NCBI GenBank assembly: GCA_020629835.1
Contig: JAHDCO010000012.1
Location: 1-53,177 of the forward strand
DNA: 53,177 bases
DNA from: Granulosicoccaceae bacterium
GTDB taxonomy: Bacteria; Pseudomonadota; Gammaproteobacteria; Granulosicoccales; Granulosicoccaceae
Reading direction: 5' to 3'
Position 1 is the stretch's first letter. Every line of letters begins with the position of its first letter. Of this stretch, positions 33,781 through 42,066 are shown in pieces. The translations under genes and the position numbers were made by a program. Under the pieces are notes generated by a model. It was given only the letters and a program-made list of their open reading frames with translations. It did no database searches and was not told the origin of the DNA.

Positions 33781-34350
33781 ATGGAAACCGTAAGCTTCAC
33801 CCGCATGCAAGATGGAACGCCTGCGGATTATGAGTTACTGGAAGAATTAGAAAAAGACTACGCGAAGGGCTTACCCGCGCGCATAGAAGCGACGTTGGAT
33901 AACTTAAAAAATTCGTTTAGTGGTTACAAAGTGACGCGACTTGAGCATTCGCTGCAATCTGCTACGCGCGCGCATAGAGATGGCCGGTCGGTAGATTATG
34001 TGGTAGCCGCATTGATACACGACATTGGGGATGAATTAGCTCCCTTTAGCCATAGTGAAATGGCGGCTGCGATCATCCGCCCCTACGTCAGTGAAAAACT
34101 GTACTGGATAATAAAAACTCACGGTGTTTTTCAGATGTACTATTACGGCGAACAATGTGGGATGGATAAGAACACACGCGATCGATTCAGGGATAATGCT
34201 TGGTTTGACGACGCTGTTGAATTTTGCGAAAAGTATGATGAGAACTGTTTTGATCCTGAATATCAAAGCGAGTCGTTGTCGTTCTTCCGCCCCATGCTGG
34301 AAGACGTGTTCACGCGGGAGCCGCTGTTTGGCGAACGCGATGTGCAGTGA
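33781..34350 (+). CDS. HD-domain protein, MIOX/PhnZ-like
   Basis: A 189-aa protein. Metal ligands are seen as His56 (RLEHSLQSA), His80-Asp81 (AALIHDIGDE), His91 (FSHSEM), His114 (IKTHG) and Asp143 or Asp144 (WFDDAV). The LEHSLQ and ALxHDxG blocks and the 24-residue spacing between the first two His match PhnZ, a mixed-valent diiron oxygenase that cleaves hydroxyphosphonates. A hydrolytic HD phosphatase is the alternative. It lies 136 bp after the PhyH gene in the same direction. Confidence 0.8.
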   Translation: METVSFTRMQDGTPADYELLEELEKDYAKGLPARIEATLDNLKNSFSGYKVTRLEHSLQSATRAHRDGRSVDYVVAALIHDIGDELAPFSHSEMAAAIIRPYVSEKLYWIIKTHGVFQMYYYGEQCGMDKNTRDRFRDNAWFDDAVEFCEKYDENCFDPEYQSESLSFFRPMLEDVFTREPLFGERDVQ

Positions 34351-34362
34351 TAATGCGTCGCA

Positions 34363-35634
34363 TTAAAAGTCTACGAAATCGCACGTAAAGTATTCGTCCG
34401 ACGGTTCTGACTCTGTATAGCTGCCGCATGTTGTACCGCAGTAGCTTCGCAGCATAATAAGCTCACGCACAAAGTAACCCTCTGTGCCGGTTCCAACCCG
34501 CCAATACTGATCATCAAGCGTCTTGCTGATCGTAACGGTGTAGTTGTCACTCGGTCCACGGTTACTGCGATTTGTTACCGTGAATGTACCGGCAATAGGT
34601 TCACACAACGAGGTGCCCGTGATTAAACGGCCAATCAAATTGCTGCTGGTTTCCCAGGTATCGGAGTAGGTTCCAATGTTGCTGCCTTCGCTTTCTTCAA
34701 CGAATGAACGTGTATTTGCATCTATGTAAGTCACTGTGTTTTTCACGGTGACTGCATGTGTGTAGTCGTCGTGCGCCCGTCGAGTGCCTTCCCAGGTCAC
34801 CGACTTTTCTGAGGTAGTCCGGATGCCGGTAATATTTAGAGAAGATGAGCCACCCCAGTAGTTATATTTGAGTGTTCCGTTGCCACCAGCATCAATATCA
34901 ACATCTGTGTAAATACCAGGGTATGTGGTAGGTTCAGTGGAGAGCACGCGACTATCAGGTCGGTTGTTTGTTAGATGGGATTCAAAATGCCGTGAGACAG
35001 ACATGCGCGACCATTGACTGAGGTTGATAGAGTCAATTATTGGTAGTAACGAAACCTCGTCCACGTATGGATCAGTTCCCGCTGCCAATTCGTCCAAATT
35101 ATTAATTCCATCTTCATCAGCATCAAACAAATTCGGGTCAAACTGATCTGCGGATATTTGTAGGGATTCGGCAGCGTTTAACCCCGTAGTGAAGTCCTGA
35201 CTGGACTGGGCTAATTCGATGTTTCCTTCAAAGTCATAAAACGTAACGGTTAGTAAATCTTGTATGCCGGTAGGCAGAGTTCCGGTTGCCGTCCAATATT
35301 CATCGCCTACCCATTGCGCTCTTAAATTGTGATCACCCCAATCCAGTTCAACACGCAGTTGGTTGGATTGGTAGGCCGGCACAGTAATCTGAAAAGTAAC
35401 TTCTGTGAAGTTCTCAACTGAAGGGTCTTGAACGACTGGGTTCAAACTTGGCACAGCTGGGTCCTGTGTATTGTTTGGTCTGTCATTCGATTGGACTTCA
35501 TTAAACGCATTCGTCTGTGCGTCGTAGTCATCAAGCGCAGGACTCTCGTTAGAGCCTGAGCATGCTGAAATCAATACAGTGATTAAACACTGAGTAATGA
35601 CCAATCGATTAATGCAACGCTTTGGTGTGTGCAT
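34363..35634 (-). CDS. Secreted lipoprotein with calcium-binding repeat
   Basis: A 423-aa product from ATG 35634 (GGAAC upstream), with signal and lipobox LISAC. It has a helical/beta N-terminal region, then one thrombospondin-3/EF-like calcium loop (FDADEDGINNLDELAAGTDP, about 170-190) and a beta-rich C-terminal domain with several Cys (SLCEPIAG, RSYCGTTCGSY, FTCDF). Low charge and many Thr/Ser suit a surface location. Function unknown. It converges on the HD gene with a 12-nt gap. Confidence 0.75.
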   Translation of the reverse strand: MHTPKRCINRLVITQCLITVLISACSGSNESPALDDYDAQTNAFNEVQSNDRPNNTQDPAVPSLNPVVQDPSVENFTEVTFQITVPAYQSNQLRVELDWGDHNLRAQWVGDEYWTATGTLPTGIQDLLTVTFYDFEGNIELAQSSQDFTTGLNAAESLQISADQFDPNLFDADEDGINNLDELAAGTDPYVDEVSLLPIIDSINLSQWSRMSVSRHFESHLTNNRPDSRVLSTEPTTYPGIYTDVDIDAGGNGTLKYNYWGGSSSLNITGIRTTSEKSVTWEGTRRAHDDYTHAVTVKNTVTYIDANTRSFVEESEGSNIGTYSDTWETSSNLIGRLITGTSLCEPIAGTFTVTNRSNRGPSDNYTVTISKTLDDQYWRVGTGTEGYFVRELIMLRSYCGTTCGSYTESEPSDEYFTCDFVDF

Positions 35635-35910
35635 GTGGTTCCGGGAAAGGTACGGGTGAATGCCGCAGCGGTTCGTTGGGTAAGGGCCTAGGTCATCATA
35701 AGCTTTGAGCCATCTATTTGATTGGCACAATTAAAACTATGGTGTCGGTATAAATACCTTGTGTGAAATACCGCCGTAAACCCGCAACAAATTCAGGGCA
35801 AAACGATCGTCAAAAATCCAGCAACATTAAGATGTGACGCATTGCTTGCTAGTGTTCGGAAATTGTAGGAGTATTAACAAGGCGGAACTAACTTACATAG
35901 CGTCAAACCC

Positions 35911-36912
35911 TTGCGACTTTTAGCGGCTCATTTCATTGTTTTGTTGTTTTGCATCCAACCCGCGGTTGCGATAGCCAAAAAGCCACCCCAGTTCGTTTTA
36001 ATGTCTTTCGACGGGTCACGCGGCATCGACATGTGGGATGCCACGCTGGAGTTTGCGGCACAGCAGCACAACATTCGCTTTACTTACTTCGTAAGTGGGG
36101 TTTATTTCCTAGCTGACTCGCACCGTTTCATGTACTTCGAACCGTCTCAAGGATTGGGTCGAAGTGCTATTGGATTCGGTGGCACACCTACGGAAATTTC
36201 GGATCGGTTACAACGAGTTATTCAAGCGTTTAACAACAATCACGAAATTGCTTCCCATGGAAATGGGCATTTTGAGGGGTCTAAATACACCACGGCGCAA
36301 TGGGATTTTGAACATACGCAGTTCAAGCGATTTTTGAAAAAAGCGTGGCGTTACAGTGAAACTGAAAAGCCTTTTTGGTGGGACGATTTCGTTGATTATG
36401 AAATAGTGGGTTACCGAGCCCCGTTATTAGCCGCTGGCGAACCACTGAACAGCAGCCTAAAGCGATTGGGTTATGTCTATAACGCCAGCGGTAATGATAA
36501 ACCAAGCCGTTGGCCAGACGCGAATACAGCTCTTAAGCAGTACCCTTTAGCCTATGTGGAAAGATCTAATGGTGGCGGTACGGTGCTATCGATGGATTAC
36601 AACTTTTACGTGGCGCACTCCAATGCACGGCCTGGCAATTCAGAGGATTTAGATCGATTTGAGCAAGATATGCTAGAAACCTATAAAGCTTACTTCAACG
36701 ATAACTACAACGGTAATCGAGCACCGATTGACATAGGCCATCATTTTTCGTTGTGGAACGAAGGCATTTACTGGAATGCATTAAAGCGGTTCGCCGTATG
36801 GGCTTGCAATCAGCCAGACGTTATCTGTGGCACGTATTCTGAGCTAACGTACTATCTGAATCAGCAACAAAAAGAGGGCATGGTGAGTGAGTTGCACGCG
36901 GCTCAGTTCTGA
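35911..36912 (+). CDS. Secreted polysaccharide-deacetylase-like protein (NodB fold)
   Basis: A 333-aa product from TTG 35911; a stop lies in frame at 35875 and no ATG is available before residue 31, while the first residues form a good signal peptide (LLAAHFIVLLFCIQPAVA). NodB motif 1 is SFDGS (Asp34 kept, but the second Asp of the usual TFDDG is Gly), motif 2 is SHGNGH (His116, His120) and motif 3 is GYRAP (Arg169). Loss of one metal-ligand Asp may alter or weaken activity; some chitin-deacetylase-like proteins share this change. The 3' end overlaps the convergent gene by 10 nt. Confidence 0.8.
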   Translation: MRLLAAHFIVLLFCIQPAVAIAKKPPQFVLMSFDGSRGIDMWDATLEFAAQQHNIRFTYFVSGVYFLADSHRFMYFEPSQGLGRSAIGFGGTPTEISDRLQRVIQAFNNNHEIASHGNGHFEGSKYTTAQWDFEHTQFKRFLKKAWRYSETEKPFWWDDFVDYEIVGYRAPLLAAGEPLNSSLKRLGYVYNASGNDKPSRWPDANTALKQYPLAYVERSNGGGTVLSMDYNFYVAHSNARPGNSEDLDRFEQDMLETYKAYFNDNYNGNRAPIDIGHHFSLWNEGIYWNALKRFAVWACNQPDVICGTYSELTYYLNQQQKEGMVSELHAAQF

Positions 36913-37364
36913 CAGTCAGATCGTTCTATGGTGAAACGATTAATCAAGTTTCTATCAAAATCGTTGATGATGTAGGTAAGTATCAAACCTTGATTTAGAA
37001 TTTGGACTAAATCCGCCTGGGCGCATAACTCAGGCAATGTGGCTACTTTATTTGCTCCATGAGCTTTCACGTGTTCGCGTTCGATACGGTCCATACTGTG
37101 CAAAATGCGTTGAACGAATACGATGGTGGTATCACCTTCAGCGTAAATTTGGTCATAAAGATAGTCGTGCGCTTCGAAGGTATCTTTGATGCGATCGAGG
37201 TAGTTGGCCAGTTCCTGAACGCTGCACTGCGTTTGGCCGTTTCCGCAATCAAACGTTATTGCTTGCGCGTGAACGACCGCTGGTGACATCGTTATAAGTA
37301 AAACGACTGCTGTTACACCGGTGCGCACACATTGGTTTATGCGGCGCCACAATTGGATTGCCAT
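36903..37364 (-). CDS. Secreted hypothetical protein
   Basis: A 153-aa product from ATG 37364, with an Arg-containing N-terminus, hydrophobic segment (VTAVVLLITMSPAVVHAQA) and likely signal cleavage after AQA. The mature part is small, acidic and helical with four Cys (FDCGNGQTQCSV, ELCAQ, RSDCQN), which probably form two disulfides. No family recognised. It is convergent with the NodB-like gene and overlaps it by 10 nt. Confidence 0.65.
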   Translation of the reverse strand: MAIQLWRRINQCVRTGVTAVVLLITMSPAVVHAQAITFDCGNGQTQCSVQELANYLDRIKDTFEAHDYLYDQIYAEGDTTIVFVQRILHSMDRIEREHVKAHGANKVATLPELCAQADLVQILNQGLILTYIINDFDRNLINRFTIERSDCQN

Positions 37365-37740
37365 GAGGCGGTAAGTCCTACGTTGGAGTTGCAGATAAGC
37401 AGCGCAATTTATACACCGACTCACACTCAATCACTGTCACAGGCCTGTCAACATCTATGGCAGGCCTCAAAAGTGTGAGAGCTATATCTGTGTTTATACA
37501 GCGATTCTGCAACATAACGCTGCTGTGTCGAATGAATGGCGATTGCTAAGGTGATTTATTTTGCAGGATAACTGTCCATTTTGGTGCATTACCACGAATT
37601 GGCGGGCGTAATGTAAACCGATGTAAACGCGAGCGCTCAGACACAAGTTTTCACAAAAGCTGTGTTTATACTCAAGCTTCACGGCTGTACCTCTGTGTAA
37701 CAGCGCTGGTTAATCTCATGCGCTCACCTTCGGTAACCCT
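37365..37740. promoter_or_regulatory. Intergenic regulatory region with repeats
   Basis: About 375 bp between divergent genes. It holds AGGCCTG-N13-CAGGCCT (37441-37467), two copies of CTGTGTTTATAC (37488-37499 and 37660-37671), and tandem ATGTAAAC-N2-ATGTAAAC (37611-37628). The last has the 10-bp period used by OmpR-type regulators and lies about 115 nt before the OmpR-like gene, so autoregulation is possible. Confidence 0.5.
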
Positions 37741-38481
37741 ATGCAAGCCCGTCCGCAACAAATTGCGTTATTACACGCTCATTCGGAGGATGTACATCTA
37801 ATCAATCGGTTATTGTCCGATGAGCCTTTCGAAGTGGTGCCTCATACAGATTCGCTGAAACTACATGATGAGACAGCCGCAGCGATTATCGAGGCAAGCG
37901 ACACCTGTCCTTACGGTGTTGTTATTTGCGCAAGAAACGATGATCACCTCAATGACCTACCTGCGCACCAAGAGCGTGTTGAAGAAGAGATCACGCAGTT
38001 ACACGGTAAGTGCAAGCGCGTATTGGTGTTGGCAGAGTCAATGGACGAGTCCACCGTCTGCTCTTACCTATCGGCTGGAGCGCATCACGTTATCCCGTTA
38101 GCTGATTCACCGCGGCTTATGCGAGCACGCATTATTGCTGGTTTGAGAGAGCACAAGGAACCGGTGTTGAATGAATGGACCGTCGGGCAGTTTCAGTTTG
38201 ATGGGTCACGTCGCATGGTTTTGGTGGATGGTAAGTCCTTGGGTCTTAGCCCACGTGAGTTCGAGTTCGCGCAATTCATGTTTGAAAACAAAAATCGCAT
38301 CATCCCTACCACAGAAATATTGCAGTCGGTTTGGTCGCTACCGGCGCACGAGGATTCCCGACGTATCGATACGGCCGCGTGCCGATTACGCAAAAAAATG
38401 GGTTTAAACCAATACGGCCAGTGGCAACTGCAAAAATTACGAGGGCAGGGTTTCTTGCTTCGACAACTCGAACAGAGCTAA
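37741..38481 (+). CDS. OmpR-type regulator with degenerate receiver
   Basis: A 246-aa product. The C-terminal winged helix is clear (GLSPREFEFAQFMFENKNRI ... LRGQGFLL), with DTAACRLRKKMG as recognition helix. The N-terminal half has receiver-like length and hydrophobic rhythm, but the acidic pocket is replaced (LLHAHSED), the phosphoacceptor aligns with Ala64 (YGVVICARND) and the conserved Lys with Leu. It is therefore a pseudo-receiver, probably controlled by ligand, partner or abundance instead of phosphorylation. No kinase is adjacent. It converges on the RNase J-like gene with a 4-nt overlap. Confidence 0.8.
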   Translation: MQARPQQIALLHAHSEDVHLINRLLSDEPFEVVPHTDSLKLHDETAAAIIEASDTCPYGVVICARNDDHLNDLPAHQERVEEEITQLHGKCKRVLVLAESMDESTVCSYLSAGAHHVIPLADSPRLMRARIIAGLREHKEPVLNEWTVGQFQFDGSRRMVLVDGKSLGLSPREFEFAQFMFENKNRIIPTTEILQSVWSLPAHEDSRRIDTAACRLRKKMGLNQYGQWQLQKLRGQGFLLRQLEQS

Positions 38482-39857
38482 CTGGTTACCGCTGCTTTAA
38501 ACGCGATTTTTTCTAACGATTTCTTGCCTAAACCCAGGCGGCCTACCTTCGCGGCTGAACGTCTGATGGCCTTGTTTGGAGACAGCACAAACAAATCTCC
38601 ATTTTGGCCACTTAAACGCCTGCCGATACCGCAGGCCTTCGCGACGTCCACCTGGGCGTCCATATGAGTGGATTCGCCGTGTACCGGAATCACCACGTCA
38701 GGCTTCGTCCACTCGTACAACAGGGCAAGCTCGTCCTGCGCTGGATGGCCAGAGGCGTGTATGTCGAGTTCGGTGGTTTCAGGCCTAATGACATTCACGC
38801 CCATCATTGAAAAGCGTTCTAACATGCGGGCAATCTCCTGCTCATTGCCGGGTATTGCCCTTGCACTCAATATGACTAAATCACCGGGCGTCAGCGCCAG
38901 CTCGCGCAGCGATTCTCGACTCAACCGATCCAGTGCTGCACGACTTTCACCTTGGCTGCCGGTGGCGACAAGCAGCACGGCTTCGGGTGGTAAGTAACCC
39001 AGATGAGCCGCATCAATCTCGGCATCTTCATCCCACAAGCCTACAGTTCGCGCTGCACTGACGGTGTTGATTAATGAGCGGCCAAGAAGGCCTAGCTGGC
39101 GATCGGTTTCTTTTGCGATTTTAGAAAGCGTCTTGAGGCGTGCGATGTTGCTACCAAAGCAACCAACAACTACCCGGCCGGTGGCATTTTCGACGCACTG
39201 CTTCAAGCCTGGGTAAAGATCTGCTTCGGACAGCGAGTGCCCCTGTACGGGCGCACAGGTTGAATCACACACCATCACATCCACACCACTGTCGCCCAGC
39301 TCTCGATAAGTACTCTCGGCGTAGTGGTGACCTACCTGAGGCGCTGCATCAAGCTTCCAGTCAGCCGTGTGGAACACACGTAAATCGGGTGTTTCAATGA
39401 CCAGGCCGCATGGGTCTGGAATGGAATGGGTGTGTGCGACCCACTGAACATAGAAGCTGCCGATGCGGCGACGGTCTCCGGCTTCTACCAAATGCACAGA
39501 TACTTGGCGATCAAGCCCATGCTCGGCTAGCTTTCTACGCAGCATTTCAGCGGTAAAGGAAGTGGCAAAAATAGGGCAACGAAGCTGACGCCACAAATGC
39601 GGCACAGCGCCGATGTGGTCTTCGTGAGCGTGAGTCAGTACCAGCCCATGCAGGCTGTCTCGCCGCTCGGCGATGAACGCAGGGTCAGGCATCTGTACAC
39701 GGTAGCCTGATCGATTTGTGCCGTCCGGGTCGCGAAACGTTATTCCACAGTCCACCATCAACCAACTATCGTCATGACCGTATAGGTTCATGTTCATGCC
39801 GATTTCACCGCATCCACCCAGTGGCAAAAACCAAACGTCATTTTGCCCAGGCGTCAT
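38478..39857 (-). CDS. RNase J-like metallo-beta-lactamase ribonuclease
   Basis: About 459 aa from ATG 39857 (MTPGQND), or up to 470 aa from ATG 39890. It begins FLPLGGCGEIGMNMNLYG, the typical start of RNase J proteins, and has the metal motif THAHEDHIGAVPHLW plus later HTADWKLD, CDSTCA and VPVHGESTHMDAQ. The usual C-terminal domain of Bacillus RNase J (about 555 aa) is missing or reduced. Gammaproteobacteria mostly depend on RNase E, so an RNase J-like protein is notable. The internal start leaves room for promoters in front of the divergent transporter gene. Confidence 0.82.
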   Translation of the reverse strand: MTPGQNDVWFLPLGGCGEIGMNMNLYGHDDSWLMVDCGITFRDPDGTNRSGYRVQMPDPAFIAERRDSLHGLVLTHAHEDHIGAVPHLWRQLRCPIFATSFTAEMLRRKLAEHGLDRQVSVHLVEAGDRRRIGSFYVQWVAHTHSIPDPCGLVIETPDLRVFHTADWKLDAAPQVGHHYAESTYRELGDSGVDVMVCDSTCAPVQGHSLSEADLYPGLKQCVENATGRVVVGCFGSNIARLKTLSKIAKETDRQLGLLGRSLINTVSAARTVGLWDEDAEIDAAHLGYLPPEAVLLVATGSQGESRAALDRLSRESLRELALTPGDLVILSARAIPGNEQEIARMLERFSMMGVNVIRPETTELDIHASGHPAQDELALLYEWTKPDVVIPVHGESTHMDAQVDVAKACGIGRRLSGQNGDLFVLSPNKAIRRSAAKVGRLGLGKKSLEKIAFKAAVTS

Positions 39858-39955
39858 GCTGAGCATTCCGTCAGCAAGCGAGGAGCGCATGAACTACCAT
39901 GACCCAACAGGCCCGTTGGCCAATGCTTGCAACTGATTCGAGTGCTCATCGACCC

Positions 39956-41017
39956 ATGTACACCTTGCTCATTGTATTTTTCTTGGTATCTATCATTTTC
40001 TCTTTTCTTTGCTCAATCTGGGAGGCGGTGCTGCTAAGCATTACCCCCGCATTCACCGAGCGAAAAACGCAAGAAGGTGGCGATGTGGGCGAAACGCTGC
40101 AAGAGTTCAAATCGAATATCGACAGGCCTCTTGCTGCCATATTGACCCTTAACACCATAGCGCACACTGTCGGCGCTATTGGAGTTGGTGCTCAAGCCAC
40201 TGCCATATGGGGTGCCTCTATTATGGCCACACTGGTGGTACCTGTGGTCATGACGTTGGCGATTTTGTTGTTGTCCGAAATAATTCCGAAAACCATTGGT
40301 GCAAATTATTGGCAGGAGCTTGCTGGTTTTACGGTTAAGTGCCTCAAGTGGGTGATGGTGATACTGGCTCCGCTGGTGTGGGTCAGTCAGTTCATTACCA
40401 AGTCCATGAAGAAAGACAAAGAAGCCAGCGTGCTTAGTCGGGCCGACTTCACGGCAATGGCCGAGCTCGGGGCGCGAGAGGGCGTGCTGGATGAAGGTGA
40501 AACCAGCGTACTAAGAAGCCTGCTGCGTTTTAAGGATGTCAGGGCAGTTGATGTCATGACACCGCGCACTGTCGTGGTGAAAGCCGATCAAACGCGGACT
40601 TTGAAAGATTTTCACGATGAACACCCTACGTTGCGGTTTTCCCGCATTCCGTTGTACTCCAACAACGCAGATACCGTTACCGGTTACTTCTTAAAAGATG
40701 AAATGCTGACCCGTTTGGTGGCGAATCCCGATGACGAATCACCTCTGAGCGAGTTACGTCGGCCGCTGATCACCGTGCCCGAATCATTTCCTATTCCGCA
40801 GCTGTTTGATCGCTTCACAGCAGAACGTGAATACATCGCGTTGGTTGTGGACGATAAATTTGGGGGCACCCAAGGCATTGTGACCATGGAAGACGTGGTT
40901 GAAACCTTGCTGGGAATGGAAATTGTGGATGAGCTCGATCACGCCGAAGATATGCAGGCGTTAGCACGAAAAAACTGGGAACGAAGAGCCAAGGCTCGCG
41001 GTCTTATCGAACAGTGA
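39956..41017 (+). CDS. CNNM/CorC-family transporter (DUF21 + CBS pair)
   Basis: A membrane protein of 353 aa from ATG 39956 (MYTLLIVFF), or 372 aa from ATG 39899. The N-terminal DUF21 domain has three or four helices and the EAVLLSITPAF and SEIIPKTIGANYW segments. A CBS pair follows (RAVDVMTPRTVVVKADQT; VVDDKFGGTQGIVTMEDVVETLLG). Members move or regulate Mg2+ or Co2+. It lacks the C-terminal CorC_HlyC domain. It is divergent from the RNase J-like gene. Confidence 0.85.
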   Translation: MYTLLIVFFLVSIIFSFLCSIWEAVLLSITPAFTERKTQEGGDVGETLQEFKSNIDRPLAAILTLNTIAHTVGAIGVGAQATAIWGASIMATLVVPVVMTLAILLLSEIIPKTIGANYWQELAGFTVKCLKWVMVILAPLVWVSQFITKSMKKDKEASVLSRADFTAMAELGAREGVLDEGETSVLRSLLRFKDVRAVDVMTPRTVVVKADQTRTLKDFHDEHPTLRFSRIPLYSNNADTVTGYFLKDEMLTRLVANPDDESPLSELRRPLITVPESFPIPQLFDRFTAEREYIALVVDDKFGGTQGIVTMEDVVETLLGMEIVDELDHAEDMQALARKNWERRAKARGLIEQ

Positions 41018-41039
41018 TCGAGAAAACCAGAGGTGCAAC

Positions 41040-41459
41040 GTGAAAACAGGGCTTAGATATCTCCTGGCGAGTGCATTGCTTGCTCCTGCAGCAGCAATCG
41101 CCGAAGTAACTAACATTACCAATGCCCAACTGGCAGAAATGAGTGCGCAAAACATCACCATTATCGATGTGCGCCGTCCGGATGAGTGGCGTCATACGGG
41201 TACCATTGAAGGCAGCCACCCGATTATGTTCTTTGATAAAAAAGGCGCTTATGACGTGCGGGCCTGGCTGGATGAGCTGAGTAAGGTGGCGGACAAGGAT
41301 CAGCCGATCGCGCTCATTTGTGCGGCAGGCGTGCGCAGTTCGTCCATCGCGAACCTTTTGGATAAAAGGCTGGGGTTCAGCGCGGTGTTTAATGTGACCG
41401 AAGGCATGAATCAGTGGGTTGAAGACAAGCGGCCTGTGGTCCAGTGGCCCACGCCTTAA
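41040..41459 (+). CDS. Periplasmic rhodanese-like protein
   Basis: A 139-aa product from GTG 41040. A signal peptide (LRYLLASALLAPAAAIA) exports a single rhodanese domain: DVRRPDEWRHTGTIEGSHPI, with catalytic Cys in LICAAGVRSSSIA. It may carry sulfur or act on thiosulfate or other sulfur compounds in the periplasm; the substrate is unknown. It follows the CNNM gene by 22 nt, so co-transcription is likely. A strong terminator follows. Confidence 0.88.
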   Translation: MKTGLRYLLASALLAPAAAIAEVTNITNAQLAEMSAQNITIIDVRRPDEWRHTGTIEGSHPIMFFDKKGAYDVRAWLDELSKVADKDQPIALICAAGVRSSSIANLLDKRLGFSAVFNVTEGMNQWVEDKRPVVQWPTP

Positions 41460-41505
41460 AGCTAGATCCGGTTGTCGGGCTGGAAATCCTAAATTCAACA
41501 CAAAA

Positions 41506-41530
41506 AAAAGCCGGCTTGTTGCCGGCTTTT
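41506..41530. terminator. Bidirectional Rho-independent terminator
   Basis: AAAAGCCGGC (41506-41515), TTGTT loop, GCCGGCTTTT (41521-41530) forms a perfect 10-bp stem with A and T runs outside. It serves the rhodanese gene on the plus strand and the HiPIP gene on the minus strand. Confidence 0.9.
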
Positions 41531-41572
41531 TAGTCTTGTTTGGCGGCGTATGCTGCCGCTTCAACGAAGTAT

Positions 41573-41869
41573 TTACGCTTTCGGTGCGTAGGCACTGCAC
41601 CATGCGGTGGCGTGCACTTTTTTACCCTGGAACAGTGGGCACATACCGGCTTCTTCGTCGCCGTTGTACAAGGCGCAGGTCATGCAATTCTTGCCTTCCA
41701 TTTCGGTTTCTACAACGTACTGGAGCGCGGCAGCGGTAGGGTCTTCTGGGTTGACCATTTCCATATCGGCCGCATGGCTTGGCAATGTGCCGATCAGCGC
41801 TGAGACTGGTACGGCGACCGCTCCGGCACCTACGAAGGTTACGAACTTGCGGCGGTTGTTGTTGATCAT
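41573..41869 (-). CDS. High-potential iron-sulfur protein (HiPIP), Tat-exported
   Basis: A 98-aa periplasmic electron carrier with one [4Fe-4S] cluster. Twin arginines (NNNRRKFVTFVGAG) and a cleavage site after SHA show Tat export, as expected for a folded FeS protein. Cluster ligands are Cys62-x2-Cys65-x11-Cys77-x13-Cys91, with YNGDEEAGMCPLF and WCSAYAPK typical of HiPIP. ATG 41869 has GGAGAAATTG directly before it. HiPIPs usually link the bc1 complex to oxidases or reaction centres. Confidence 0.95.
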   Translation of the reverse strand: MINNNRRKFVTFVGAGAVAVPVSALIGTLPSHAADMEMVNPEDPTAAALQYVVETEMEGKNCMTCALYNGDEEAGMCPLFQGKKVHATAWCSAYAPKA

Positions 41870-41978
41870 CAATTTCTCCGATTGAGGGTATAACCACGAA
41901 TTGTGTAAGGTTATACGACATCGCCAATGATTGGATGATTCCCTTACATTTATTAACGTGGGTATTTTTTTGATATTC

Positions 41979-42010
41979 CCCGGGCAAAATCCAGGCTGGA
42001 GCCCCGGGGC
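41979..42010. repeat. GC-rich hairpin between coiled-coil gene and HiPIP gene
   Basis: CCCCGGGC and GCCCCGGGGC pair around the perfect mini-palindrome TCCAGGCTGGA (41990-42000). It is just after the coiled-coil gene and before HiPIP on the minus strand, so it may end the former. No T-run follows. CCGATCGG (42032-42039) is a further palindrome. Confidence 0.5.
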
Positions 42011-42066
42011 ACCAGGCGGACGAGGGGCCTGCCGATCGGGCTCAAATCCCCTCTGTCGACCCAATA

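Noticed and set aside
42001-42064. tRNA-like segment with GGGCTCAAATCCC resembling a T arm
   Set aside because: No acceptor stem, D arm or anticodon arm could be folded; it also does not match tRNA-Sec or SRP RNA.
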